This document shows positions 11,038 to 21,660 of a stretch of DNA of 64,000 nucleotides, piece after piece. The notes beneath the pieces were generated by a model that saw only the letters and a list, made by a program, of their open reading frames with translations, made no database searches and had not been told where the DNA came from. A program made the translations under genes and the position numbers. Within the stretch, counting starts at the first letter, position 1; each line of letters opens with the position of its first letter. Origin of the DNA: Hexactinellida sp. DTS-2022. Taxonomy: Eukaryota > Porifera > Hexactinellida. The stretch is from the NCBI GenBank assembly GCA_028753945.1, contig JAPNXP010000001.1, positions 7,616,501 to 7,680,500 on the forward strand, given 5' to 3'.

Positions 11038-11120
11038 GTGGCCCCAACTTGTGAGGCCCCAACTTGTGAGGCCCAAACTTGTGAGGCCCAAACTTGTGAG
11101 GCCCAAACTTGTGAGGCCCT
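11038..11120. repeat. 15 bp tandem repeat
   Basis: Five to six copies of GAGGCCCAAACTTGT, the first two with GCCCCAA. Confidence 0.9.
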
Positions 11121-11420
11121 CAAGCTATAGCTTAGTTAGCTTATAGGGTAATCCGATCCTGGGTCACCAATGTTGACACATGGCCTACTCTGCTCCCATT
11201 GTGTCACTATTGGTAATGCTATTGTGACGAGTATCACCTAGAGCCTTCAGGAGTAGTGTCCTTGGGAAAGGCACTAAGTGGAAGTACGGGACACTACATG
11301 AGTAGTCTGTAGATAGTCCGGCAGTACGACTGGTAACCATAGTCTAGGACTATGGATACATGGGAAGTACGGCACTCGCAGGAGCCACAGGCTGGAGCGA
11401 GAGGTGCGGCAGTACGCATG

Positions 11421-11470
11421 GTGGTCGAGGGTTACCCTCCTGATGAGTCCCTGCAATGGGACGAAACCAC
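11421..11470 (+). ncRNA. Type III hammerhead ribozyme 1
   Basis: Order 5' to 3': GTGGTC (stem III strand and GUC cleavage triplet), stem-loop I GAGGG-TTA-CCCTC, core CTGATGA, stem-loop II GTCCC-TGCAAT-GGGAC, core GAAA, stem III closing with CCAC. All invariant core bases are present. Predicted cleavage is after C at 11426. Stem III is 5 bp, so a dimeric or co-transcriptional fold may matter for activity. Confidence 0.93.
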
Positions 11471-11906
11471 ACACATAACATCCCTATGGGATGGGGTCAG
11501 CTAGAGCGTCTAGTCTTCATACTAGTACGTGGCCTCATCTCATAACATAATAACTACCGACGTTATTACGCCGGAGTTATTATGTTATGCCGGCTATGCT
11601 GGACTGCGCGTGCATGGTCAAACGGCGGTCTGCATAGTTGGGCCAGCAGGGGATCCCGAGCTAGAGGGAAGACCTGTCTGGTTGTGTGGAAGGCTAAAGG
11701 GAAGGTGATGTGACGAGTATCACCTAGAGCCTTCAGGAGTAGTGTCCTTGGGAAAGGCACTAAGTGGAAGTACGGGACACTACATGAGTAGTCTGTAGAT
11801 AGTCCGGCAGTACGACTGGTAACCATAGTCTAGGACTATGGATACATGGGAAGTACGGCACTCGCAGGAGCCACAGGCTGGAGCGAGAGGTGCGACAGTA
11901 CGCATG

Positions 11907-11956
11907 GTGGTCGAGGGTTACCCTCCTGATGAGTCCCTGCAATGGGACGAAACCAC
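11907..11956 (+). ncRNA. Type III hammerhead ribozyme 2
   Basis: Same 50 nt as ribozyme 1, 486 bases downstream. Predicted cleavage after 11912. Confidence 0.93.
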
Positions 11957-12145
11957 ACACATAACATCCCTATGGGATGGGGTCAGCTAGAGCGTCTAGT
12001 CTTCATACTAGTACGTGGCCTCATCTCATAACATAATAACTACCGACGTTATTACGCCGGAGTTATTATGTTATGAGATGAGGCCACGTACTAGTATGAA
12101 GACTAGACGCTCTAGCTGACCCCATCCCATAGGGATGTTATGTGT

Positions 12146-12195
12146 GTGGTTTCGTCCCATTGCAGGGACTCATCAGGAGGGTAACCCTCGACCAC
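12146..12195 (-). ncRNA. Type III hammerhead ribozyme 3 (inverted)
   Basis: Exact mirror of ribozyme 2 across the palindrome centre; all core bases retained on the minus strand. Predicted cleavage between 12190 and 12189. Confidence 0.93.
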
Positions 12196-12672
12196 CATGC
12201 GTACTGTCGCACCTCTCGCTCCAGCCTGTGGCTCCTGCGAGTGCCGTACTTCCCATGTATCCATAGTCCTAGACTATGGTTACCAGTCGTACTGCCGGAC
12301 TATCTACAGACTACTCATGTAGTGTCCCGTACTTCCACTTAGTGCCTTTCCCAAGGACACTACTCCTGAAGGCTCTAGGTGATACTCGTCACATCACCTT
12401 CCCTTTAGCCTTCCACACAACCAGACAGGTCTTCCCTCTAGCTCGGGATCCCCTGCTGGCCCAACTATGCAGACCGCCGTTTGACCATGCACGCGCAGTC
12501 CAGCATAGCCGGCATAACATAATAACTCCGGCGTAATAACGTCGGTAGTTATTATGTTATGAGATGAGGCCACGTACTAGTATGAAGACTTATTATGTTA
12601 TGAGATGAGGCCACGTACTAGTATGAAGACTAGACGCTCTAGCTGACCCCATCCCATAGGGATGTTATGTGT

Positions 12673-12722
12673 GTGGTTTCGTCCCATTGCAGGGACTCAT
12701 CAGGAGGGTAACCCTCGACCAC
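12673..12722 (-). ncRNA. Type III hammerhead ribozyme 4 (inverted)
   Basis: Identical core and stems on the minus strand, 527 bases from ribozyme 3 because of the 41 bp duplication. Confidence 0.93.
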
Positions 12723-13158
12723 CATGCGTACTGCCGCACCTCTCGCTCCAGCCTGTGGCTCCTGCGAGTGCCGTACTTCCCATGTATCCATAGTCCTAGA
12801 CTATGGTTACCAGTCGTACTGCCGGACTATCTACAGACTACTCATGTAGTGTCCCGTACTTCCACTTAGTGCCTTTCCCAAGGACACTACTCCTGAAGGC
12901 TCTAGGTGATACTCGTCACATCACCTTCCCTTTAGCCTTCCACACAACCAGACAGGTCTTCCCTCTAGCTCGGGATCCCCTGCTGGCCCAACTATGCAGA
13001 CCGCCGTTTGACCATGCACGCGCAGTCCAGCATAGCCGGCATAACATAATAACTCCGGCGTAATAACGTCGGTAGTTATTATGTTATGAGATGAGGCCAC
13101 GTACTAGTATGAAGACTAGACGCTCTAGCTGACCCCATCCCATAGGGATGTTATGTGT

Positions 13159-13208
13159 GTGGTTTCGTCCCATTGCAGGGACTCATCAGGAGGGTAACCC
13201 TCGACCAC
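13159..13208 (-). ncRNA. Type III hammerhead ribozyme 5 (inverted)
   Basis: Identical to the others, 486 bases from ribozyme 4, within the extra right-hand monomer. Confidence 0.93.
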
Positions 13209-13504
13209 CATGCGTACTGCCGCACCTCTCGCTCCAGCCTGTGGCTCCTGCGAGTGCCGTACTTCCCATGTATCCATAGTCCTAGACTATGGTTACCAGT
13301 CGTACTGCCGGACTATCTACAGACTACTCATGTAGTGTCCCGTACTTCCACTTAGTGCCTTTCCCAAGGACACTACTCCTGAAGGCTCTAGGTGATACTC
13401 GTCACACTATTCACATCCCATTCTGCTATTTATGCTCTATTGTTGTATTTTGGTTCTTCATATTGTACTATAGTAACTTGGAAATAGCGTATTTGCTCGA
13501 ATAC

Positions 13505-13705
13505 TACCCCTGTTAAATTGTCTATTATGGGTGATTGCGTCTCCACTTTATTGAGATTATTACTTTTTATCTTTCTTTCATCCAACACTCCAAACTTTCT
13601 GTAGTTATCACAGACTGTCTCTCCAAGTCTTCCATACGTTGTGCGAGTGTTTCCATTCTTCTGTCAGATTGTTCCAACTATCAGTTAATCTGTTTACCTC
13701 TTTCT
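13505..13705 (-). pseudogene. TRAF-like coiled-coil fragment
   Basis: Matches the coiled-coil coding part of gene D (complement of TCTTCCATACGTTGTGCGAG, TTCTGTCAGATTGTTCCAAC) but has frameshifts and no zinc fingers. It joins directly at 13700-13800 to the sequence found upstream of copy C near 22710-22800 (TATACTCGTGCA...CAAGTCGG), so it is a rearranged chimera. Confidence 0.65.
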
Positions 13706-14791
13706 TGATAACCTCTTTTATACTCGTGCAGACAAGTCGGATTATGGTCACAAACTGGATATAGTTAAAAGTTCGGAATTAGGATCGAAAAAATGCGATT
13801 TATTAAAACTAACAGCTGTTGCAAGCAAAATGACACTTTTACGATTGAAAATAAAACTCTCTAAACGAAATTGAAACTATGAATAAAACACTAACTACAT
13901 TTTATCTTAATCCCCAATACTGTAAAGTTTAACTGAGAATACTTTAACTCTATAAAATACTAAACTAAGATCAGACCGTCACACTAACTAGGGGATATAT
14001 ATAATATTAATAAATTGTTAGTCAGTTAACCTTAGACATTTTCATTCTTACTACAAGTCCTGATTGTGATTGGAACTATAATCTTATATGTTCAGCTTCT
14101 TGCACCTGTAGTGTGAATTCTAAATCTCCTCTCTCTGTTCTGAATCTGTCCTGGAGGAGGAGAGCTACAGGTATTGTAGCTATTTCGAATCGATTGGGGT
14201 GTTGTCGTAGTTTCACAGCAAGTGATTCATAAATAAGAGAATTGTTTGTGTTTACTCTGTCTATTATTTTTAGCTTGAATCTTCCTTCAAAAGACCAATT
14301 TGCTTGTAGAGACATGCTAACTGTGTTGATATCTGGATTTGAATTACCAAATATGAGTATCAAATTTATACTGCGCCACGTAATTTTAAATTTGCCAAAG
14401 TTACCGAGAATATTACCGTATAGACTGCTCATTCGATTATAATCACTCTGCTTTATTCTATCTCGTATCACGACTGGATATGTTAAACTGTCTATTATTG
14501 GTGATTGCTTCTTTACTTCCAAGTCTTTGATACGTTGTGCGAGTCTTCCAATTCTTCTGTCAGATAGTTCCAACTTATCAGTTAATCTGTTTACCTCTTT
14601 CAATAGTTTAGTATTTGTCTCCTCCGATTGTTCTATTTTAGCCACAGCAAATAGTGTAGTCATTGCAAAGATGCTTTATTTCCTTTGTTTTGTTGTGTTC
14701 CTCCATTTCACACCTTTTGACCACTTCTTTGCATCCAAATCTCTCATGAGGACACCTCACTACTGTGTTGGGACAGTCTGTCTCGATGTGC

Positions 14792-14886
14792 CCCGGGGTC
14801 CGTGGGTCTAGGGGCCCCCGTAAAAATTCCTAAACAAAGTTATTAGTTTAAGAATGTAAGTATATTGTTACCGCCAAATGCTGACT
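14792..14886. mobile_element. Unclassified ~95 bp insertion in copy B
   Basis: Begins CCCCGGGGTCCGTGGGTCTA and interrupts sequence continuous in copies A and D (CGATGTG/TGAATCCG). No clear inverted ends; at most GTG is duplicated. Confidence 0.5.
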
Positions 14887-15293
14887 GTGAATCCGTTTGT
14901 TTCCGTCTGAGGTTAGCTCCACAGCTGTTCGGACACAAAAGTGGGAATTCCAGACACGCTTCGTAATGTCGCTTCAGGTCTCTGTACACTGTCTTGTTGA
15001 GACAATGCTCACAGCTGACTTCTCTGCTCAAACACTCTTTGCTGCAGTGGTTATCCAGTTCACACCTTTTGAGAATAACGCCACAGTCATTCTCGCAGTT
15101 AACTACGAATTCCTGACAGACATCTAGATGTGTCTCTACCTCAAATAAAGTGGAATTCCATTGGCACCCTCTTGTTGCTAGGGGACAGTTTGCTTTGAGC
15201 TCAGGTATTTTCTGTCTTGCTTTTAACATTGGTTGAATTGATTCCTTATTCTCTACACAATTCTCGCAATTAGGAATCTGTTTATCTCCTACC

Positions 15294-15448
15294 CAGGGTT
15301 TCATCTAGGCGTACGCGACGCGCCTCTAGGCGCGCGAAAATCGAGAGTTGCTCCCATAGACGTAATACAAATTGAGTATTTTAGGCGCGTGTGAGCGAGC
15401 TCAAACTAAATCTAGGCGCGTCGAAAAATTTTCCTGGAAGAAAGCCTG
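15294..15448. mobile_element. hAT MITE in copy B with exact empty site in D
   Basis: Ends CAGGGTTTCATCTAGG and (reverse) CAGGCTTTCTTCCAGG. Exact 8 bp duplication CTCCTACC on both sides; gene D has a single CTCCTACC at the matching place (about 25017). Confidence 0.9.
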
Positions 15449-15711
15449 CTCCTACCAGACAAGCGCTACGCATAACTCCTTTGCATTGAGTGCAGATATT
15501 TCCATTTCATTCAATGTGTTAACTAACAAGTCTTGTTTGTATCCTCCGAACTTCCCACTACCGGTTTGTACCAGTGTCAGTTGTTCTTTCGAGTCTACTG
15601 AGTTGTATGTCTTGCCTGTTGCCATTCAAAGCATCCTATCTGTGTTGTGTCTCTATTTATGCATATATGCTCAGGTAACCAGATACCTACATACACTGCA
15701 ATAGAGATGAT

Positions 15712-15900
15712 ATAATTTCTATGATTATACTCCATTAGAGCGAGGCCTACCCTTGTGTCACTATTGATAATGCCCCATGGCCATGAGAATTATTTCTGTC
15801 CAATTTAACTTCGTTAAATATGCCTAGTTTGTAGTATATGAGGTTAAGCCCCCCCCCCTTCAATTCTCATAACCAGAGTGACCATGGGTCAGATGAGTAT
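15712..15900. repeat. Duplicated TRAF flank (partner of 10151-10350)
   Basis: Upstream flank of copy B without the MULE and Helitron-like insertions seen at copy A. 15901-16038 shows nothing recognisable. Confidence 0.8.
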
Positions 15901-16038
15901 CGGCTCTGAGACCCTTGACCCTTGAACCCATTGACCAAATTATTGTACACGGATTTACGAAACATATAAAATCTTTGTTGTTTTTCATAGAAAATCATAT
16001 AAATGGATGAACATTTTGGCTCAAAGATCTAGCATGAG

Positions 16039-16354
16039 CAGGGCCGCTTGAGGGTGTGCAGGGGGGACAGTTGCCAATAAGCCTGTCACTGGAAATTGAT
16101 TCTGGACCAAAATTCCAGGGAAAATGGTCCCAGGACCAGTTTTTTCGGGGACAAATTTCCCATTGACATGCCCCTCTGGAACCTTTCCCAGACCCAAATG
16201 TTCATTTTACACGATTTCCTTATCTCTATATAATTAAAGTTTGGGATAACTATTTGTTCATGAAAAATGAAGTACAACCTTGGTGGTGGAGACCCTTTGG
16301 TGGTGGAGGCCCCGGGGCAGTTGCCCCGGTTGCCCATGGGTTAATCCGGCCCTG
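16039..16354. mobile_element. hAT-like non-autonomous element
   Basis: Ends CAGGGCCG and TTAATCCGGCCCTG, typical of hAT MITEs. No clean 8 bp duplication. Another isolated hAT end (GAGAACCACTG) sits at 16469-16479. Confidence 0.55.
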
Positions 16355-16723
16355 ACTTTAGTATGATATGCTGTACGTCGTTTTCAGGGATTTATTTAAA
16401 TATCGATCATTATGGTGGTACGCGGAGACTATAATATTTGATGAAGTGGTACGCGCTGTGAGAAGTTTGAGAACCACTGACCTAAATGACAAAAATGGAC
16501 TAATGTACTTGGAGGGGAAAGGGCATTACAGATAAATGCTTATACTGAAGAATTTGTCAACTGGGAATTGATTAATAATTATTGCGTGTAGTAATGATAT
16601 TGAAAAATAATAATTCAGATATTTTAGCGAATATATCCAAATGCGTAGCAGTTAAGTGAATCATCGGGAAGGGGACGAGTCAAAGGGCTCGTTACATTTA
16701 TATTACATTCCCCCTAAGGGAGA

Positions 16724-16824
16724 AAAATCTAAAATTACAGCTGTGCAGACAGCATTTTCTTGTGGAGGCACTATTATCCACTGAACCAATATGCAGTCGG
16801 CACAGCTGTAATTTAGATTTTTCC
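16724..16824. repeat. Diverged solo hairpin of the array family
   Basis: AATCTAAAATTACAGCTGTG and its complement flank a short loop; same outline as hairpins H1-H9 but outside any array. 16480-16723 and 16825-17076 show nothing recognisable. Confidence 0.65.
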
Positions 16825-17076
16825 ACTTATTTTGTTAACAACAACTAAATTTATTTCACTTTTCATTTTATGACAAAGATTTACATAAATTTTATGGCTG
16901 TTAATAGTGACTACTTCGTTACATGTTTGTTAGTGTTTTGCATAGTTATGAATAAAAAATCTAAAATTTGAATGGGCTAAATCCTAATCTCTATAATTTT
17001 CACAAATTCCTACCATAACACTACGTAATATATTGTATAATATGGTATAATAATGTAGCTATCTGCTATGAGGTTG

Positions 17077-17497
17077 TTAAGTGGTTTTATCTTTGACTTC
17101 CTTCTTGAAGGCCTCAAATTCAGTTTTTAGAGTTTCATGGTATTTTCTTAGTGTATCCAATTGTTCTTTGAGGCTTTTATGTTCCTCCACACGGACAGTC
17201 TGATTGGATACATATTCTTTCGTTGCATTCAAGTGTGCGATAATGTTGTTGTTGTTGTGGTCAGAGAGTTCACACCTTTTCATTTCCGCACTACAACCAA
17301 ACAGTTTGTATCCACAGCTAATAATGGTGTTAGGGCAATCTGTGTTAATGTGATTATGTAGCTCTTTCCGCTTGAAAGTGCCTCCACATTCGTTCTGACA
17401 CGCGAGAGGGAATTCCGGACAGTCCTCATAGTGCTTGGTTAGGTCCTTGAACAGAACGGCGCCGCTACAGTGCTCGCAGGTAAAGTCGCGGTGTGTG
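17077..17497 (-). pseudogene. TRAF-like copy C, 3' part
   Basis: Continues the frame of the 5' part at 22214-22663. Encodes TRAF zinc fingers (CEHCSGAVLFKDLTKHYEDC, CPNTIISC) and a coiled coil of about 45 residues ending EAFKKEVKDKTT and a stop. There is no MATH-like domain, so this subfamily (C, E, F) may have been zinc-finger plus coiled coil only. Split from its 5' part by the Ginger1-like element. Confidence 0.75.
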
Positions 17498-17574
17498 TGT
17501 CACGAAAAAATTGGTCCGGGCCAAAAATGGTCCGGGACCAATTTTGGCCTGCCATAAATGGTCCTAGCTTGCTA

Positions 17575-17800
17575 AAATAGGTCCGGTGTAGCAGCCCAGA
17601 TTAACCCCCACCCAGTTTAATCCCTGGGCTAAACTAGGCTAGCCCAGATTAACCCCCGGGGTTAAACTGGGCTAGCCTAGTTTATACCCCAGAGGTTAAA
17701 CTAAAGCTAGCCAAGATTATACCCCCAGAGCCTATTTTAACCCCCGGGGGTTAAAATAAGCTAGCCTATTTTAACGGCCCTAGTTTATCCCCTGTGTAAA
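17575..17800. repeat. Ginger left subterminal repeats
   Basis: Runs of GGCTAGCCCAGATTAACCCC and variants in both orientations, each centred on GGCTAGCC. The counterpart lies at 21425-21660. Confidence 0.85.
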
Positions 17801-17906
17801 TAATTACCAATGAAATTATAGTGATTAATAATTCTTCTAAATCAGCTGCTAATACAATAATGAATCTAAGGTACTAATGAAAAGATAGGAAAAATTGTCT
17901 ATGCTT

Positions 17907-18296
17907 CTAGAATAATTGTATATTGATGACTACGTTGAAGTGTTCAGCTAAATTTTCCAGATACAATGCAGTTTCTGTATTTTTTGTCAATGTAAAAGAT
18001 GCGGGATATGTAAGCCATTCCATAGAATCCCCACTCTTTGCATAAACAACGATATCATGTTGAATAAGATTAGCTGTGGCCAGTATTTCTGCCTTGGTTG
18101 CCCAAACACCACTGGAGTCAATGGCACTTTCGCTGACATAATTGGAAACCGTTTGAGAAAGATACTTTCTTAGTGTTTCACTCAAACTACCACTCATGTG
18201 ATGGACGACTTTATTACGAATTATAATATGGCTATCTTCTGAACCTGTTAGGATGTAGCTTATTGATCGGAAATAGCAATCACCATCACCTTTAGT
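17907..18296 (-). pseudogene. OTU-family cysteine protease domain of the Ginger gene
   Basis: About 130 codons, open. The N-terminal motif KGDGDCYFRSIS holds the catalytic Asp/Cys pair, then the LTGSED segment, WATKAEILATANL, and a C-terminal LAEHFNVV where OTU proteases place the catalytic His. These proteins remove ubiquitin. The upstream codons are cut at about 18300 by a nested repeat, and the frame appears to resume at 19514 with the integrase C-terminus. So integrase and OTU were one protein before the insertion. The domain itself has no lesion. Confidence 0.75.
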
Positions 18297-18300
18297 TCTG

Positions 18301-19512
18301 TACGAGCCCTTCGGTCTCGGTCACTTTGCGACAGATCGGTGCTACGCACCTCAAGTTAACGGCCACTGTGCGGCCTTACTCCTCACATTTTCTACCATAG
18401 AAATGGTAGAAAGGGACGTTATGATTTAGAATTTTCATAAATTTGTTTACCTATTTGTGTAAACAACAACAACAACAAATACTCATATTATAATTTTATA
18501 AATGCGAAATTCGTGTTCAGCACACTTGTTTACTTATAATACCCATTGAAAGCTAACTTCTAGGTTGATTTTGAATTTTCATTAATTTGTTTAGCTATTT
18601 TGTGTAAACAACAACAACAAATATTCATATTATAAATTTATAAACGCGATATTCGTGTTCAGCATACTTGTTTACCTATAATACTAGTTGAAAGCTAACT
18701 TCTAGGTTGATTCTGAATTTTCATTAATTTGTTTAGCTATTTTGTGTAAACAACAACAACAAATATTCATATTATAAATTTTTAACCGCGAAAATCGTGT
18801 TCAGCATACTTGTTTACCTATAATACCCGTTGAAAGCTAACTTCTAGGTTGATTTTGAATTTTCATTAATTTGTTTACCTATTTTGTGTAAACAACAACA
18901 ACAAATATTCATATTATAAAATTTTAACCGCGAAAATCGTGTTCAGCATACTTGTTTACGTATAATACCCGTTGAAAGCTAACTTCTAGGTTGATTTTGA
19001 ATTTTAATTAATTTGTTTACCTATTTTGTGTAAACAACAACAACAAATATTAATATGAGAAATTTATAAACGCGAAATTCGTGTTCAGCATACTTGTTTA
19101 CCTATTATACCCGTTGAAAGCTAACTTCTAGGTTGATTTTGAATTTTCATTAATTTGTTTACCTATTTTGTGTAAACAACAACAACAAATATTCATATTA
19201 TAAATTTTAACCGCGAAAATCGTGTTCAGCATACTTGTTTACGTATAATACCCGTTGAAAGCTAACTTCAAGGTTGATTTTGAATTTTCATTAATTTGTT
19301 TACCTATTTGTGTAAACAACAACAACAAATATTAATATGAGAAATTTATAAACGCGAAATTCGTGTTCAGCATACTTGTTTACCTATTATAACATTTGGA
19401 ACTTAGTCTCTATCTCAATAATAAATGCGGTTTCTAGTCCCCCATCACTTTAATACAATCCGGACAAACAAACAAACACACACACACACACACAAACACA
19501 CAACAATCCGAG
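18301..19512 (-). mobile_element. Helitron-like repeat with minisatellite (copy h2)
   Basis: The tail is at low coordinates: hairpins GTCGC-AAA-GCGAC type and GGTGC-GTA-GCACC, ending CGAGCCCTTCGGTCTCGG. Middle: about seven tandem units of ~115 bp (CGTGTTCAGCATACTTGTTT, GTTGAAAGCTAACTTCTAGG, AACAACAACAAATATTCATA). Head: AATACAATCCGGACAAAC, then (CA)n and CAACAATC. Inserted in the Ginger gene between integrase and OTU. Closest relative at 51532-52604. Confidence 0.75.
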
Positions 19513-19513
19513 C

Positions 19514-21265
19514 GGGTTTAGATAGGTAGCCAGATTTTCCAAAGTATTGGGTGTGGCATATATTCAAGTTGAAAACTTTGGCAACCTTTTTTCGAGATTC
19601 AGCGGAAATTGGAGAAAACAGTCTGTTTGGGTTGAATTGTTTATCTTCAATTAAAACTAGCTCATCCGTACACTCAAGTTTCTTAATCTTAGAATGTGAT
19701 ATTGAAGTTCTTCTCTTTTTCTTTGATTTACCATCTTCAGCTTTATTATTTGAATCATAAACCTTCAAATTTGCAATATTATATATATTTCTTAGTTTCT
19801 TTCCTGTGTTGATATTCTCTAAGATTGCACGACCTTTATCTAGCAACTCAATGATTTTATAAGGACCTATCCAGCGTGGTTCCATTTTCGATCCCATTCG
19901 ATGTATTCGCTTCCTGTTTTTTATGTACACAGTCGCGCCAGGTGATAACACTACTATTAGAATGACGGTTATCAAAGTTTCGTTTTTGGTGTTTCTGTGC
20001 GTTTGTGATATTAAGATCAATTTTGGCGTTGATAGATTCACGCATCACGTCAAGCACCTGTAAAACTTTGGAGTTCACCTGCTCAATTGGTTTTGGAGGC
20101 AAATCAATTGGTAGCTTCGCACTACGACAATACATCGCTTGAAATGGAGTACATTTCGTAGAAGCATGAATGCTTGTGTGATAAGCAAATAGTATTCCTG
20201 GGATATAAATATCCCAATCATCACCTCTTTCATTTACCAATTTCGCCAATGCAGATTTCAGGGTACGGTTATCTCTTTCCCGTTGTCCATTTGTTTCAGG
20301 ATGATAAGCAGAAGAAATTCGATGCTCAGTCTGCAGAATGTCAAGAAGATAATCAATAACTCCGTTCACAAATTCTCTTCCTTGATCACTTATCAGTGTG
20401 TCCATACATCCCAATCTGCAAACTACTATGTATAGAAAATCAGCTACAGATTTAGAAGTTTTGTCAGGAATGGCAGTAGCTTCTGACCACTTGGAAAAGT
20501 GGTCTGAAATAGCTACAATATATTTGTTGCCACGTATAGTCTCCTGTAAGGGCCCAATGAGATCAATTCCTACAAGACTCCATACTTGAGATGGTACGCG
20601 TATCGAAGACCGCGGAGGTCGGTCCATTTTAAGTTTTGGGTTGACTTCAAAACACCTGATGCATTGTTTACAATATATTTCAATTTCTTGCTTCATACCT
20701 AAAAAATACATTTGGGAATCACATGAAACTTTGTGAAATTTGTCTGTTACAAATTACAATTCCGAATCTTGGGAAATTTGACAACACCTATTGCAAAATA
20801 AACCCAGCTGTATTAACAACGGTCTAACAATTGATTGTAGGTAAGTTAGCATCGCCTAATTAAGGAATTTACGTAAGCTTTAATATGCCAACAGTTGTAT
20901 TGCGCTACCCATTAGGTGCGAAAGTTTGCTCCCGGATTGAATGTTAAATTAAGTATTAGTAAATATTTACCTTTCCAGTAGAATCTTGATGCGATCTTCT
21001 GGTAGGTTTTGTCACGACCAAAATGACCACCGGTTACAGGGTTATCATGACACATTTTGAGTACTGCATCCACTCCACTTATACGTAACACTTGCTTTTC
21101 AGCATGCATCAGAATCCCATCCTTCAAAGTATATGGCTTAACTGTTTGTCGGAATGATTTTTTTCGCATTGACTCGTTTTTCAGGTGGAAGTTTATAGAT
21201 CTCTTCTGGATATTTGTTTTCGTTAGATATAAAAAAATGCAATATTTGATTGTAGAGTTGATCAT
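19514..21265 (-). pseudogene. Ginger integrase (H2C2, DDE core, GPY/F), spliced, frameshifted
   Basis: Exon 1 starts at about 21265 and ends FYWKG. It carries the H and C ligands of the zinc domain (DNPVTGGHFGRDKTYQKI). An intron at 20699-20970 has a GTAAAT donor and TTTTTTAG acceptor; splicing joins YWKG to MKQEIEIYCKQCIRC and restores the H2C2 finger. The core follows: LVGIDLIGP (first Asp), ISDQGREF (second), and AYHPETNGQRERDNRTLK (Glu). A GPY/F module (RWIGPYKIIELLDKG) comes after a frameshift near 19945. Known function is strand transfer of its own element. Similar to Ty3 integrases, but the element lacks all retroelement parts. Confidence 0.8.
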
Positions 21266-21424
21266 CCATCAAAACAATGTAGTAAATATATTTGGTAGAT
21301 CAAACAAGTAATTATGCTCTTCTATATTTATAGTAGTTGAAACAGCAATATAGACATCGTAAGTGTCGCCGCCACACGCATTGCTTGTATTCTATAAACA
21401 AATAACATCATAATTTGCTGACCA

Positions 21425-21660
21425 TTAACTCCGGGGTATAGTCTGGGCTAGCCCAGACTATACCTGGGGTTAATTTAGGCTAGTCCAGATTAACCCCCAA
21501 AAGGGGGTTAATCTGGGCTAAAGGGTATAATCTGGGCTAGCCTAAATTAACCCCGGGGCTTAATATGGGCTAGCCCAGTTTATATGTGGGGGTTAATCTA
21601 GGCTAGCCCAGATTATCCCTGGGGTTGAACTGGGTGGGGAGGTTAATCTAGGCTGTTACA
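21425..21660. repeat. Ginger right subterminal repeats
   Basis: Inverted counterpart of 17575-17800. 21661-22000 is plain AT-rich; 22000-22209 is the TGGTCCGGCCGGACCA-rich terminal repeat. Confidence 0.85.

Larger units (their letters stand above)
11224..12919. repeat. Large palindrome: inverted duplication of the array
   Basis: Left arm 11224-12041 and right arm 12061-12919 mirror each other around a 19 bp spacer at 12042-12060. The right arm carries a 41 bp tandem duplication at 12553-12634. The switch point is the monomer's own AT-rich hairpin (CATAACATAATAACT). A marker base near the second ribozyme (GCGACAG rather than GCGGCAG) is mirrored in the right arm, so inversion followed tandem growth. 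Confidence 0.9.
11224..13405. mobile_element. Retrozyme-like hammerhead array
   Basis: GC-richer than its surroundings. Built from 486 bp monomers beginning GTGACGAGTATCACC, the exact sequence at both outer boundaries (inverted at the right). Layout: one full monomer at 11224-11709, a partial second at 11710-12041, then an inverted duplicate, and one extra full monomer at 12920-13405. Each monomer carries one 50 nt type III hammerhead ribozyme. Monomers are almost identical, so the array is young or homogenised. Other structured parts include CCATAGTC-TAG-GACTATGG and CATCCC-TAT-GGGATG hairpins. Known relatives are retrozymes and hammerhead satellites, non-coding elements that spread through circular RNA. 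No reverse transcriptase or other protein lies in the array; the short open frames repeat with the monomer and resemble nothing. Ownership by a particular autonomous partner is unknown. Confidence 0.85.
14076..15625 (-). pseudogene. TRAF-like copy B (broken)
   Basis: Full-length relative of gene D: degenerate RING and zinc fingers at the high-coordinate end, coiled coil, then MATH-like end (WSFEGRFKLKIIDRVN) and a stop at 14076. Lesions: a 155 bp hAT insertion at 15294-15448, a ~10 base deletion near 15495, a ~95 base insertion at 14792-14886 inside the zinc-finger region, and indels in the coiled coil. The start is placed at the ATG aligned with gene D. Shares its 5' and 3' flanks with copy A, so A and B are a segmental duplication. 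Confidence 0.8.

Noticed and set aside
11274-13516. Repeated 66, 75 and 86 codon open frames in the hammerhead array
   Set aside because: They recur with the monomer, lie opposite to or across the ribozyme, look like no known family, and follow from low stop density in GC-rich DNA.
16039-16354. Confident hAT with target duplication
   Set aside because: The ends look right but flanking 8-mers (AGCATGAG and ACTTTAGT) do not match.
19514-21265. Retroviral or Ty3 integrase as evidence for an LTR retrotransposon here
   Set aside because: No RT, gag, protease or LTR; ends are inverted TGTCACG with a 4 bp duplication.
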